From assembly GCA_947457525.1 (NCBI GenBank), contig CANGXE010000002.1, positions 1 to 31,324 on the forward strand: a stretch of 31,324 nucleotides of DNA, read 5' to 3'. How positions within the stretch are numbered: the stretch's first letter is position 1; each line of letters starts with the position of its first letter. Made by a program: the position numbers and the translations under genes. Of this stretch, positions 23,097-30,754 are shown piece after piece. The notes beneath the pieces are model-generated. The model searched no databases, was not told where the DNA came from, and worked only from the letters and a program-made list of their open reading frames with translations. Origin of the DNA: Bacteroidota bacterium. GTDB taxonomy: Bacteria; Bacteroidota; Bacteroidia; Chitinophagales; LD1.

Positions 23097-23993
23097 TTAG
23101 GCTTTGGGGTGTGCTTGTTTGTAAATGTCTTTAAGTCGATCAATGGTGTTATGAGTGTATACTTGGGTAGCGGCTAAGCTAGAGTGCCCGAGCAGTTCTT
23201 TCACTGCGTTTATATCTGCACCATTGTTCATTAAGTGCGTAGCAAAACTATGACGCAACACATGTGGGCTTTTTTTATTCACCGTGGTTACCAAAGTCAA
23301 ATAATGCTTTACAATACTGTTGACTTGATGTGGCTGAATAGCTCTTCCTTTATCATCTAGCAATAGTATATCCAGAGCCACATCGGGGAACGCCACTTTT
23401 CGTTCGGCTATAAAATGCTGGACTTGCTGCATCAATCCTCTATGAACGGGAATAATTCGTTCTTTATTTCCCTTTCCCAAAACTTTAAGCTGACTTTGAT
23501 AACTATCTATGCTACTTTTCTTGAGCTGAACCAACTCGCTCCGCCTCATGCCTGTGCCGTACAGGATTTCTAATATAGTTTTATGTAAAACACCTTTGTA
23601 CCCTTCAGGGAATGGCACGTGAGCAAACAACTTGTCCATATTGTGCTCTTCCACAAAAACAGGTAACCGTTTTGAAGTTTTTGGTGTTTGTACCTTAGCT
23701 AAAGGGTTTTTTATCACCACACGTTTCCGGATAAGATATTTGTACAACGATTTTAGTGAGGAAACTTTCCGATTGATAGAGCGCGGAGTAATTTTATCGC
23801 GCATAAGGCTCACCATCCAATTTCGAATGTCAATATGTGAAACAGCGGCTATTTCTTTTACGCCTTGCGACTCGACAAACACTTTGAACTGAGCAATGTC
23901 ATTGGTGTAGGCCAATAGCGTATGCTTCGAATAGCGTTTTTCGAATTCTACATAGTTTAAGAAAGATTGAATGTGGGGTTCGGTCACAACCAT
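23097..23993 (-). CDS. xerC: Tyrosine recombinase XerC
   Basis: Site-specific recombinase that, with XerD, resolves chromosome dimers at dif. The frame is open to 24110, but the ATG at 23991-23993 (MVVTEPHIQSFLNYVEFEKR) gives 298 residues, the normal XerC length, and the upstream codons do not look like protein. It has the N-terminal SAM-like domain and catalytic residues in order: R in GTGMRRSEL, K in VLGKGNKER, H-x-x-R in HVLRHSFATHL, H in LLGHSS and Y in QVYTH. Conserved placement next to rpsU and hpf identifies it as the housekeeping recombinase rather than an integrase. Confidence 0.93.
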   Translation of the reverse strand: MVVTEPHIQSFLNYVEFEKRYSKHTLLAYTNDIAQFKVFVESQGVKEIAAVSHIDIRNWMVSLMRDKITPRSINRKVSSLKSLYKYLIRKRVVIKNPLAKVQTPKTSKRLPVFVEEHNMDKLFAHVPFPEGYKGVLHKTILEILYGTGMRRSELVQLKKSSIDSYQSQLKVLGKGNKERIIPVHRGLMQQVQHFIAERKVAFPDVALDILLLDDKGRAIQPHQVNSIVKHYLTLVTTVNKKSPHVLRHSFATHLMNNGADINAVKELLGHSSLAATQVYTHNTIDRLKDIYKQAHPKA

Positions 23994-24115
23994 AAATATA
24001 GAACGATGATGGCGACCGCTATATTTTAGGTAAATATGTTGTAAACAGGTTTTAACAAGGTGTCGGTTATGACACACAACTCGCTTAATTTGTCCCTTAG
24101 GTAGGAGCAAAAAAA

Positions 24116-24147
24116 TACCTCATCACACTTTAAAGTACGATGAGGTA
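24116..24147 (-). terminator. Terminator of rpsU
   Basis: TACCTCATC (24116-24124) and GATGAGGTA (24139-24147) form a 9-bp stem with a palindromic loop (ACTTTAAAGT), followed on the minus strand by a T7 run, 23 bases after the rpsU stop. Confidence 0.9.
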
Positions 24148-24170
24148 GAAATTATTTATTTGAAAGGAAA

Positions 24171-24365
24171 TTAACCTTCTGCTTCTCTGATTAGTTGGCC
24201 AACATAAGCCGCTTTCAACACTTGCTCTCTGCGGATTACACTTTTCTTAGTGAAAGTTTGGCGCGTACGCAACTGGCGAAGAATGCCTGCTTTCTCAAAC
24301 TTCTTTTTGTACTTTTTAAGTGCCTTGTCAATAGTATCTGATTCTCTTGCGTCTATGATTAACAT
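24171..24365 (-). CDS. rpsU: 30S ribosomal protein S21
   Basis: Small basic protein of the 30S platform near the anti-Shine-Dalgarno region. 64 residues: MLIIDARESDTIDKALKKYK followed by KKFEKAGILRQLRTRQTF and KKSVIRREQV, the S21 pattern. In Bacteroidota S21 helps sequester the 3' end of 16S rRNA, which fits the lack of Shine-Dalgarno sequences in this window. It is a single-gene unit with its own promoter and terminator. Confidence 0.95.
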   Translation of the reverse strand: MLIIDARESDTIDKALKKYKKKFEKAGILRQLRTRQTFTKKSVIRREQVLKAAYVGQLIREAEG

Positions 24366-24387
24366 GTTTTTTCTGTTTTTGGAGTGG

Positions 24388-24416
24388 CAAAAATAATAGC
24401 TTTATCGAAAATTCAA
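24388..24416 (-). promoter_or_regulatory. rpsU promoter
   Basis: On the minus strand TTG (24414-24416), 18 bases, then TATTTTTG (24388-24395), an exact TAnnTTTG box, about 22 bases before the start codon. Confidence 0.65.
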
Positions 24417-24423
24417 AGTGTTT

Positions 24424-25581
24424 TTAAATATTCCCTTTCATGATTTCGCGAGAAATAACCAGTTTTTGGATTTCTGATGTTCCTTCGCCTATGGTGCACA
24501 GTTTGCTGTCGCGATAAAATTTCTCTACCGGAAAGTCTTTTGTATAGCCATAACCACCAAATACTTGCACGGCATCTGTAGATATTTCTACAGCAATTTC
24601 TGAGGTATAATATTTAGCAAAAGCCGACTCTTTGGTCACTTTTTTCTTCTCATTTTTCAAATAAGCCGCTTGCATAGTCAACAATTCTCCGGCTTCAATT
24701 TTTGTGGCCATGTCTGCCAATTTGAACGAAATAGCTTGGAAATTAGCTATTGGTTGACCAAACTGCTCACGTTCTTTAGCATATTTCACCGAAGCTTCAT
24801 ACGCGCCTTTTGCAATACCTAAACCAAGAGCCGCAATAGAAATACGACCACCATCTAAGATTTGCATAGCTTGTTGGAAACCATTTCCAAGAGCTGCATC
24901 ACCGCCACACACATTCTCATCAGGCACAAAACAATCTTCAAAAATCACCTCTGCTGTTTCTGAAGCTCGCATACCAAGTTTGTTCTCTTTTTTTCCGGCC
25001 TTCAACCCTTTGGTTCCTCTTTCTATAATGAAAGCTGTCATTCCATGACTGTCTAGCAACTCGCCAGTGCGCACAATGGCTAGTACCACATCACTTGATT
25101 GACCATGTGTAATCCAGTTTTTGTTGCCATTCAACACCCATCCGCCATCTACTTTTTTAGCGGTAACTTTCATGCGCATCGCATCACTACCGGTGTTAGC
25201 TTCGGTCAATGCCCATGCGCCTACCCACTCACCCGTGGCCAATTTTGGCAAATATTTTTTCTTCTGCTCTTCGGTGCCGTGATAATAAATATGGCCGGTG
25301 CATAGTGAATTATGAGCCGCCACGGACAAACCAACCGAACCGCAAACTTTTGCGATTTCAGAAACAACCGTCACATATTCAAAGTAACCCAAGCCTGAGC
25401 CGCTGTACTTTTCAGGAATGTAAACACCCATAAAACCTAGTTCACCCATTTTGTGAAATAAGTCTTTCGGAAAAAATTGCTCTTCATCCCATTTCATAAA
25501 ATTCGGGCGGATTTCCTTTTCCGCAAAGTCTTTGATGGTCTGCGCAATCATGCGTTGGCTGTCGGTCATTTCAAAGTTCAT
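24424..25581 (-). CDS. Acyl-CoA dehydrogenase
   Basis: FAD-dependent enzyme that introduces a trans-2 double bond into acyl-CoA in beta-oxidation or branched-chain amino acid breakdown. 385 residues, normal for the short/medium/branched-chain group. WALTEANTGSDA and KNWITHG are the substrate and flavin segments, GGYGYTKDFPVEKFYRD the second signature, and the catalytic glutamate is E366 in IGEGTSEIQ, the position used by short-chain enzymes. Chain-length preference cannot be told. A possible -7 box TATATTCG lies at 25614-25621. It is 83 bp downstream of apt. Confidence 0.94.
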   Translation of the reverse strand: MNFEMTDSQRMIAQTIKDFAEKEIRPNFMKWDEEQFFPKDLFHKMGELGFMGVYIPEKYSGSGLGYFEYVTVVSEIAKVCGSVGLSVAAHNSLCTGHIYYHGTEEQKKKYLPKLATGEWVGAWALTEANTGSDAMRMKVTAKKVDGGWVLNGNKNWITHGQSSDVVLAIVRTGELLDSHGMTAFIIERGTKGLKAGKKENKLGMRASETAEVIFEDCFVPDENVCGGDAALGNGFQQAMQILDGGRISIAALGLGIAKGAYEASVKYAKEREQFGQPIANFQAISFKLADMATKIEAGELLTMQAAYLKNEKKKVTKESAFAKYYTSEIAVEISTDAVQVFGGYGYTKDFPVEKFYRDSKLCTIGEGTSEIQKLVISREIMKGNI

Positions 25582-25664
25582 ACTATTGTAGATGTTTTTT
25601 TTGTTTTGCGGTGCGAATATAAAAATTTTGCTTTCCTAGCGAGTTTTGTAATAAACAAGCGGAT

Positions 25665-26204
25665 TTACGAAAAGTTAATGGCCGAAACTATATTACTTGA
25701 ATATTGGCGAATGCGCTGATCACCACCTAAAAAATCGAGAGAAGCAATAAACGAAAAGCCGGCTACATCTCCACCTTCAGCTTTCACAAGTTCTGCAGCC
25801 GCTACAGCTGTGCCACCGGTGGCCAACAAATCATCGTGTATCATCACCTTCCATCCGGGTTGCACCACTCCGGTATGTATTTCCAGCGTAGCTGAACCAT
25901 ATTCTAAATCATAACTATACGCTCTAGTTTGTGCAGGCAACTTACCGGCTTTACGCACCGGGAAAAGAGGTACTTTAAGTTTGTTAGCAATCAAAATGCC
26001 CAAGAAAAAACCTCTGCTTTCTATGGCACAAATCGCATCAATTTTGCCATGTTGATGCAAGAAAGTGTTAATAATATTTTCAGCAATATCATCACACAAT
26101 TGAGAATCGAGAAAAATCGGTGTTATGTCTTTAAATAGGATGCCCGGTTTGGGAAAATTTGGCACATCACGAATTGCTTCGTCTAGCCGTTTTTTTATGT
26201 TCAT
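25665..26204 (-). CDS. apt: Adenine phosphoribosyltransferase
   Basis: Purine salvage enzyme making AMP from adenine and PRPP. 179 residues, normal length. The PRPP-binding signature is VMIHDDLLATGGTAVAA (about 119-135; the common VDDLLATGGT with His in place of the Val or Ile before DD). PNFPKPGILFKDITPIF and AIESRGFFLG are the other APT blocks. It begins 18 bp after a 48-residue membrane-peptide gene, so it is probably co-transcribed with the transporter. Confidence 0.95.
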   Translation of the reverse strand: MNIKKRLDEAIRDVPNFPKPGILFKDITPIFLDSQLCDDIAENIINTFLHQHGKIDAICAIESRGFFLGILIANKLKVPLFPVRKAGKLPAQTRAYSYDLEYGSATLEIHTGVVQPGWKVMIHDDLLATGGTAVAAAELVKAEGGDVAGFSFIASLDFLGGDQRIRQYSSNIVSAINFS

Positions 26205-26222
26205 TTTGTTATGTAAAAGATT

Positions 26223-26369
26223 TTAAGAACGTGGTTCATTATCGTTGTCGGAGAAAGAATCCGGTTCCGGACGAGGAGGAATAGTCAATACTTTCCAAAA
26301 GAAATAGGCCGTAAAAAAAATCACCACTCCCTCTGCCAACAATAAAGTAATCAATGCTTCTGGTTTCAT
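26223..26369 (-). CDS. 48-residue membrane peptide next to a LeuT-type transporter (MetS-like candidate)
   Basis: A small intact frame from ATG (26367-26369) to TAA (26223-26225). The peptide starts MKPEALITLLLAEGVVIFFT and continues AYFFWKVLTIPPRPEPDSFS, ending with an acidic tail (DNDNEPRS). It has one membrane span (about residues 5-29) and a proline-rich cytoplasmic-type tail. It begins 21 bp after the transporter stop and ends 18 bp before apt, so it lies tightly inside that operon. Small single-span subunits are known for some transporters of this family (MetS with MetP in Corynebacterium), and this gene matches them in size, topology and place. Sequence similarity to MetS is not evident, so the link is inference. 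Confidence 0.65.
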   Translation of the reverse strand: MKPEALITLLLAEGVVIFFTAYFFWKVLTIPPRPEPDSFSDNDNEPRS

Positions 26370-26390
26370 TAGTCCAATTTTTCAGTGTAA

Positions 26391-27905
26391 TTAAATTCTT
26401 CCCTCTGCTACTCGTTTCTTATAAGCCACATACACCAGGTAGCTGATGCCGGCAAACAGAACCACTAATAGTAACCGAGAAAGATGTACATAAATAGAAG
26501 CTTCTGCGCTCAACTTTGCCCATATATCCGGTAGTGAACCAAAGAACACAAAGCCTAAGAAAAGCGGGGTGATATATTTGATGATGAATTTATAAATAAC
26601 TGGAGTTTTGATGTCTGAGCCTTCGTTTATCTCCGCCCAGCCTTTGTCTATGCCAAACACCCAAGCAAACAAAATGACTTCTGCTAAAGCAAAAACCACT
26701 AACGAAACCGTGCCCGCCCAATAGTCATATTCATCAAAAACACCTTCGTTGAAGAAAAGTACGGTAGGCAAACCAAAAGCAAACACCAACAAGCCAAAAG
26801 TAATGGCTGATTTTTCGCGGGTCCAGTTAAACTCATCTTGCAAAAAGCCCATATAAGGAGTTCCCATCGCCAAAGATGAAGTTATGCCCGCAAAAAATAA
26901 CAAACCAAACCACATTACTCCTGCTAAAGCCGCTAACACCGGTCCCCACTGCTGAAACAAGTAAGGCAATGTTTTGAACCCAAGTCCCAAGCCACCAGAT
27001 TGAGTCAATTCTACCACTTTATCAATTCCTAAATAACCAATAGAAATAGGAATGATTATCGCGCTACCCAATACCACTTCTACAAACTCATTCATCCAAC
27101 CTGCGCTCATCGCATTCAACGCTATATCATCTTTAGGTTTAACATAAGATGCATAACATTGAATAGAACCCATGCCCACGCTTAGCGTAAAGAAAATTTG
27201 ACCGGCAGCGGCTAACCATACCTTTGGTGACCAAATGGTCGAAAAATCGGGCGTCCAAAGGTAGTTTAAACCAAGCGTTCCGTCATATATGGCACCATCC
27301 ACGCCTGCTTTCAGTGTGATACCTTTAATGGCCAATAGAATACCAAACAATATAAGTAATGGCATTCCGATTTTTGCCACTTTCTCTACACCTCCACTCA
27401 ACCCCTTAGATAAAATCCAAGTGTTCAATACTAAACAAACAATCCAAAAAACAATTGGCTCGATGGTGGTTAAAGAAATATAGCTGCCAAAAAAACCGGC
27501 TACTTCATCGGGCGATTTACCGCCAAAAGATCCAACTACAGAATGATACATGTAAGATAATGTCCAACTTTCGATGTAACAATAGTACGCAGCCACGGCA
27601 ATATTGGTGAAAATACCAAACACACCAATGTATTTCCAAAAGCTACGTTTATCCATCGTGTTGAGAATAAACGGTGTAGAATGGTCGCCTTTTTTGCCGC
27701 CAAAACGCCCCATACTCCATTCAATCCAAAGCAAAGGAATTCCCATCAATAAAAAGCAAACTAGATAAGGAACGATGAATGCGCCACCGCCATTCTGAAT
27801 AGCTTGCACCGGAAATCGCAAAAAATTTCCCAAACCCACGGCATTGCCGGCCATGGCTAAAATCAAACCCACTCTCGATCCCCAATTCTCTTTGTTAGAT
27901 GACAT
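26391..27905 (-). CDS. Sodium-dependent amino acid transporter, NSS family (LeuT-like)
   Basis: Na+-coupled symporter of the neurotransmitter:sodium symporter family in the inner membrane. 504 residues with about 12 membrane spans. TM1 reads AMAGNAVGLGNFLRFPVQA, nearly the same as LeuT, including the N and A that bind Na+ and substrate and the gate arginine. AAYYCYIESWTL matches the LeuT Tyr108 region, FFAGITSS the Na2 site, and MNEFVEV keeps the Glu (LeuT E290) associated with chloride-independence. Two pocket positions differ: LeuT F259 and I359 are both Met here (FFTLSVGMGS and TSSLAMG). Substrate is probably a hydrophobic amino acid. A 48-residue peptide gene and apt follow. Confidence 0.93.
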   Translation of the reverse strand: MSSNKENWGSRVGLILAMAGNAVGLGNFLRFPVQAIQNGGGAFIVPYLVCFLLMGIPLLWIEWSMGRFGGKKGDHSTPFILNTMDKRSFWKYIGVFGIFTNIAVAAYYCYIESWTLSYMYHSVVGSFGGKSPDEVAGFFGSYISLTTIEPIVFWIVCLVLNTWILSKGLSGGVEKVAKIGMPLLILFGILLAIKGITLKAGVDGAIYDGTLGLNYLWTPDFSTIWSPKVWLAAAGQIFFTLSVGMGSIQCYASYVKPKDDIALNAMSAGWMNEFVEVVLGSAIIIPISIGYLGIDKVVELTQSGGLGLGFKTLPYLFQQWGPVLAALAGVMWFGLLFFAGITSSLAMGTPYMGFLQDEFNWTREKSAITFGLLVFAFGLPTVLFFNEGVFDEYDYWAGTVSLVVFALAEVILFAWVFGIDKGWAEINEGSDIKTPVIYKFIIKYITPLFLGFVFFGSLPDIWAKLSAEASIYVHLSRLLLVVLFAGISYLVYVAYKKRVAEGRI

Positions 27906-27908
27906 ACG

Positions 27909-27939
27909 TAAATTTAAAAAGCGAAGAATATTATGTCAA
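27909..27939 (-). promoter_or_regulatory. Candidate promoter of the transporter-apt operon
   Basis: On the minus strand TTG (27937-27939), 20 bases, then TAAATTTA (27909-27916): one mismatch from TAnnTTTG. As at guaB, only 3 bases separate the -7 box from the ATG. Confidence 0.4.
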
Positions 27940-27994
27940 GGTTAAACTTAATCTGCGAAAAATGAAAATTTTTTGCGCAGTTGTTTTTGAGGCG

Positions 27995-28756
27995 CTACAC
28001 ATTAATTTTCAGACCATCATAGGCAACCGTGATATTGCTTGGCAATTTGGCCTGCACAGCTTCGTGCAAACCAAACTGATGACTCATGTGTATAAAATAT
28101 GCGTGTTCGGGATTGATTTCCTCTACCAACTGAAGCGACTGCTGAATAGTAAAATGAGAATAATGCTCTTGTTCACGCAACGCATTTACGATAAGCACTT
28201 TGGTGCCACGCAATTTTTCTCGCTCTGCGGGTACTATTTCTTTTGCATCAGTGATAAATGAAAAATTACCAAAGCGATAGGATTTTACCGGCATGCCGCC
28301 ATGCAACACATTGATGGGCAAAATTGACAAGTCGCCAATAGAAAATGGTTCATTTTCGATGATGGTGAAATTCATTTTTGGCAGATAGGGATAATCGGTT
28401 TCAGAAAATACATAGCCGTATTGGTCTTTTATGCCGAGCTGAGTGGTATAATCACAATAGACCTGAATGGGTTTCCCTGATATAAAATTGAACGCACGAA
28501 TGTCATCAAATCCCGCAGTGTGATCGCGGTGAGCGTGAGTCATTAAAATAGCATCTAATTTCTTGACGTTTTCGCGCAACATTTGTTGGCGAAAATCGGG
28601 GCCGCAATCGGAAACAATGATTTGCCCATTGTGCTTAATCATGATAGAGGTACGCAGCCGATTATCTTTGGCGTCTTTACTTTTACACACCTCACATTCG
28701 CAGCCAATCAATGGCACACCCCCTGAAGTTCCCGTACCTAAAAAAGTAACTTCCAT
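27995..28756 (-). CDS. MBL-fold metallo-hydrolase, PhnP-like
   Basis: Metallo-beta-lactamase-fold hydrolase of 253 residues. MEVTFLGTGTSGGVPLIGCE with the following CEVCKSKD matches the N-terminus of PhnP-type phosphodiesterases, including the cysteine pair used for a structural zinc. The metal-binding motif is THAHRDHTAG (HxHxDH); later ligands are probably the H in LHGG, the D in FITDAKE and the H in FIHMSHQ. PhnP acts on ribosyl 1,2-cyclic phosphates in phosphonate breakdown, but no phn genes are nearby, so a housekeeping cyclic-phosphate hydrolase role is more likely. Bacteroidota carry this protein widely. The small orphan upstream ends 43 bp before it on the same strand. Confidence 0.87.
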   Translation of the reverse strand: MEVTFLGTGTSGGVPLIGCECEVCKSKDAKDNRLRTSIMIKHNGQIIVSDCGPDFRQQMLRENVKKLDAILMTHAHRDHTAGFDDIRAFNFISGKPIQVYCDYTTQLGIKDQYGYVFSETDYPYLPKMNFTIIENEPFSIGDLSILPINVLHGGMPVKSYRFGNFSFITDAKEIVPAEREKLRGTKVLIVNALREQEHYSHFTIQQSLQLVEEINPEHAYFIHMSHQFGLHEAVQAKLPSNITVAYDGLKINV

Positions 28757-28799
28757 GGCGATGTTTTTATACGAAAAGCTATTTTGATTAAAGGGGAAT

Positions 28800-29093
28800 T
28801 TATTTTTCTACAAAAAGCGTTTCGCCTTTTTCTGCTCTAATCTTTTGAAATAAGTCTGTGCTCTCGCTCGAAAGATTGGTTAATTCTAAGTCTTGAATGG
28901 TCACTAAAATCTCCATCATCGAGTTGATTTTAGCTTCCACTTCGTGAAATTTGTTAATTACTACTACACGTCTTTTCTCCAAAACGCAGTAGCCGTTTTG
29001 AAAATTTCCTTTCTCATAACGCACAGTATAACCACCTTCTTTGAAAATTTCTTCCACTTTTTTTAGCAATGCAGCATTATATTTGAAATTCAT
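28800..29093 (-). CDS. Small conserved-looking protein, unknown function
   Basis: 97 residues from the ATG at 29093 (MNFKYNAALLKKVEEIFKEG); an earlier ATG at 29120 adds nine residues and is less likely. The protein is charged, soluble, alpha/beta in pattern, and has no signal or membrane segment. GGYTVRYEKGNFQNGYCVLE and KRRVVVINKF look like a three-strand sheet, followed by a long helix (EVEAKINSMMEILVTIQ). I do not recognise a family. It lies upstream of the MBL hydrolase on the same strand with a 43-bp gap, so they may be co-transcribed. Codon use looks like that of its neighbours. Confidence 0.7.
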   Translation of the reverse strand: MNFKYNAALLKKVEEIFKEGGYTVRYEKGNFQNGYCVLEKRRVVVINKFHEVEAKINSMMEILVTIQDLELTNLSSESTDLFQKIRAEKGETLFVEK

Positions 29094-29180
29094 AAGCAGT
29101 TTTACGTTATACCTAAACAATAATCAGTTCCACATCGAACTGAAATACTAAACGAAAATATTCGGATGAAAATTCTAAAC

Positions 29181-30005
29181 ATGAAGAAGAAACTAACACT
29201 GTGGATTGTTTTTTTGCCATTTGTCCTTTGGGCACAGCAAACGGAGTTTAAAGACGGTGCATTGACTATAGATTTTGCAAAAAAGAAGAAGATTCAGGCA
29301 GATACAACAAAAACGCAATCAAACTCTTATGAGGAAAGCAGTCCAAAACCCAAGAAACAAAAACAAGGTTATGTAGAAGAAGCCGAAGAATTTAACCCTC
29401 AGCGAGATGGTTTATTCAAAGCCACATTTGCTGCCGGATTGAATTTATCGCAAATAGATGGCGATGAACAAGCCGGCTATAATTATCCAGGGGCGCAAGC
29501 TGCAGTGGGTGTGTTGGTTAAATTTCATAAAAACGTTTCGGTTGGGCTAGAAGTGCAGTATGCCATGAAAGGCGCATATAGGCGATTAAACAATAATGAA
29601 TTCCCCACTTACATGTTTCGTCAGCAATGGGATTATGTGGGCATTCCGCTAATGTTGAACGTTCATGATAAAAAATTGGTGATGGCCAGTGCAGGTCTTT
29701 CTTTCAACTACCTAGTACGTAACAAACTCCGATTTGATGTTTATGATGCAGCGGGAAATATCAACGACAGTCTTAGTAATATTGCAATCAGACCATTAAG
29801 TTTAGAACCCAGAAAGTTTGATTTATGTGCCGTAGTAGGTTTTCAGTTTTTGATCAAGAAAGTTTTAGGTATTGGAGCGCGATTTGAGTACTCGTTGATA
29901 GGGTTAAAGCCATCGGTTGGTCCTATTTCAAAAGTAAGAAATATGTATAACAACACTGTCACCGTTCGCTTACAATACATTCTCAGCCCCGTCAAAAAGA
30001 AGTAA
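29181..30005 (+). CDS. Outer-membrane beta-barrel protein, PorT-like
   Basis: 274 residues from the ATG at 29181, which gives a clean signal peptide (MKKKLTLWIVFLPFVLWAQ); an ATG at 29166 is also in frame. A charged Lys/Gln-rich linker (about 20-75) is followed by a predicted barrel: GLFKATFAAGLNLSQIDGDE, ISVGLEVQYAMKGAY-like strands, and a final strand ending VRLQYILSP. GLNLSQIDGD is a hallmark of the PorT/OMP_b-brl_2 group. Related proteins serve in T9SS biogenesis or as general outer-membrane barrels; the specific role here is unknown. It converges on the OmpA-family gene with only 5 bp between stops. Confidence 0.8.
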   Translation: MKKKLTLWIVFLPFVLWAQQTEFKDGALTIDFAKKKKIQADTTKTQSNSYEESSPKPKKQKQGYVEEAEEFNPQRDGLFKATFAAGLNLSQIDGDEQAGYNYPGAQAAVGVLVKFHKNVSVGLEVQYAMKGAYRRLNNNEFPTYMFRQQWDYVGIPLMLNVHDKKLVMASAGLSFNYLVRNKLRFDVYDAAGNINDSLSNIAIRPLSLEPRKFDLCAVVGFQFLIKKVLGIGARFEYSLIGLKPSVGPISKVRNMYNNTVTVRLQYILSPVKKK

Positions 30006-30010
30006 CAAAG

Positions 30011-30694
30011 TTACTCCGCTATAACCCTTACTTCAGTTCGTCTGTTTTGTTGTTTGCCACTTGCAGTGTTGTTGTCGGCTACAGGTTCTGAGTCACCATA
30101 GCCTTTAGCTACAATTCGCTCTGCGACAATTCCTTTCTTCACCAAATATTGTTTCACTGCATTGGCTCGGTCTTCCGATAGTTTTTGATTCGCTTCGGGA
30201 GCACCCACATTGTCGGTATGCCCGGCAATCTCAATGACCAATGTTTTCTTCAAACTCATGTATTCTGCTAATTCATTTAACTCTTTATTAGACTCAGCTC
30301 GCAAGGTAGCTTTACCCGAGTCAAAAAACACATTGTCCAATGTAAAATTCTTAGGGGGTGTAATCGTAATTTTATAATCCATCGTGTACGCTCCAGCCAT
30401 ATTAGGCATATCAAGCAACAAATCACTCTCTACGGTGGTGAACACTTTGTATTTCACTTTATACTTCTGCCCCGGTGGCACTAAAATCGCAAACTTACCA
30501 TCTGCACCTGTGGTGCCGTTATATGTTTTAGCATCTTTCACCGATATGAATGACACCGCTTGGTCAACTTGGGGCTTTTCTTTATCATTCACTACCACCA
30601 CTTTTAGCAAAGCCTGCGTAAGAGTTGGTTTGAGGTCTTGCGAAAAAAGCTGTGTCGTGCTTATGAGTAAAAGGAAGAATGGATAAATTTTCAT
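30011..30694 (-). CDS. OmpA-family protein
   Basis: 227 residues. Signal peptide MKIYPFFLLLISTTQLFSQ, then a carboxypeptidase-regulatory-like beta domain (about 28-100; GTTGADGKFAILVPPGQKY), then the OmpA C-terminal peptidoglycan-binding domain (about 115-227). The latter has DNVFFDSGKATLRAES, IEIAGHTDNVGAPEANQKLS and KGYGDSEPVADN...QQNRRTEV, with the Asp and Arg that bind diaminopimelate. It probably links the outer membrane to the cell wall. No barrel domain is present, so it is more like a periplasmic anchor than OmpA itself. Confidence 0.9.
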   Translation of the reverse strand: MKIYPFFLLLISTTQLFSQDLKPTLTQALLKVVVVNDKEKPQVDQAVSFISVKDAKTYNGTTGADGKFAILVPPGQKYKVKYKVFTTVESDLLLDMPNMAGAYTMDYKITITPPKNFTLDNVFFDSGKATLRAESNKELNELAEYMSLKKTLVIEIAGHTDNVGAPEANQKLSEDRANAVKQYLVKKGIVAERIVAKGYGDSEPVADNNTASGKQQNRRTEVRVIAE

Positions 30695-30754
30695 ACTAAA
30701 GATTGATGTGGTGAAAAAGTATAACGAAACTAAGTAGCAAATTATTTCGCTAAG

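Noticed and set aside
23097..23993. Integrase of a mobile element
   Set aside because: The gene sits in the conserved rpsU-xerC-hpf order and no attachment sites or mobile-element genes are near.
23994..24110. 39-codon N-terminal extension of xerC
   Set aside because: Not protein-like; the shorter form has the standard XerC length and opening.
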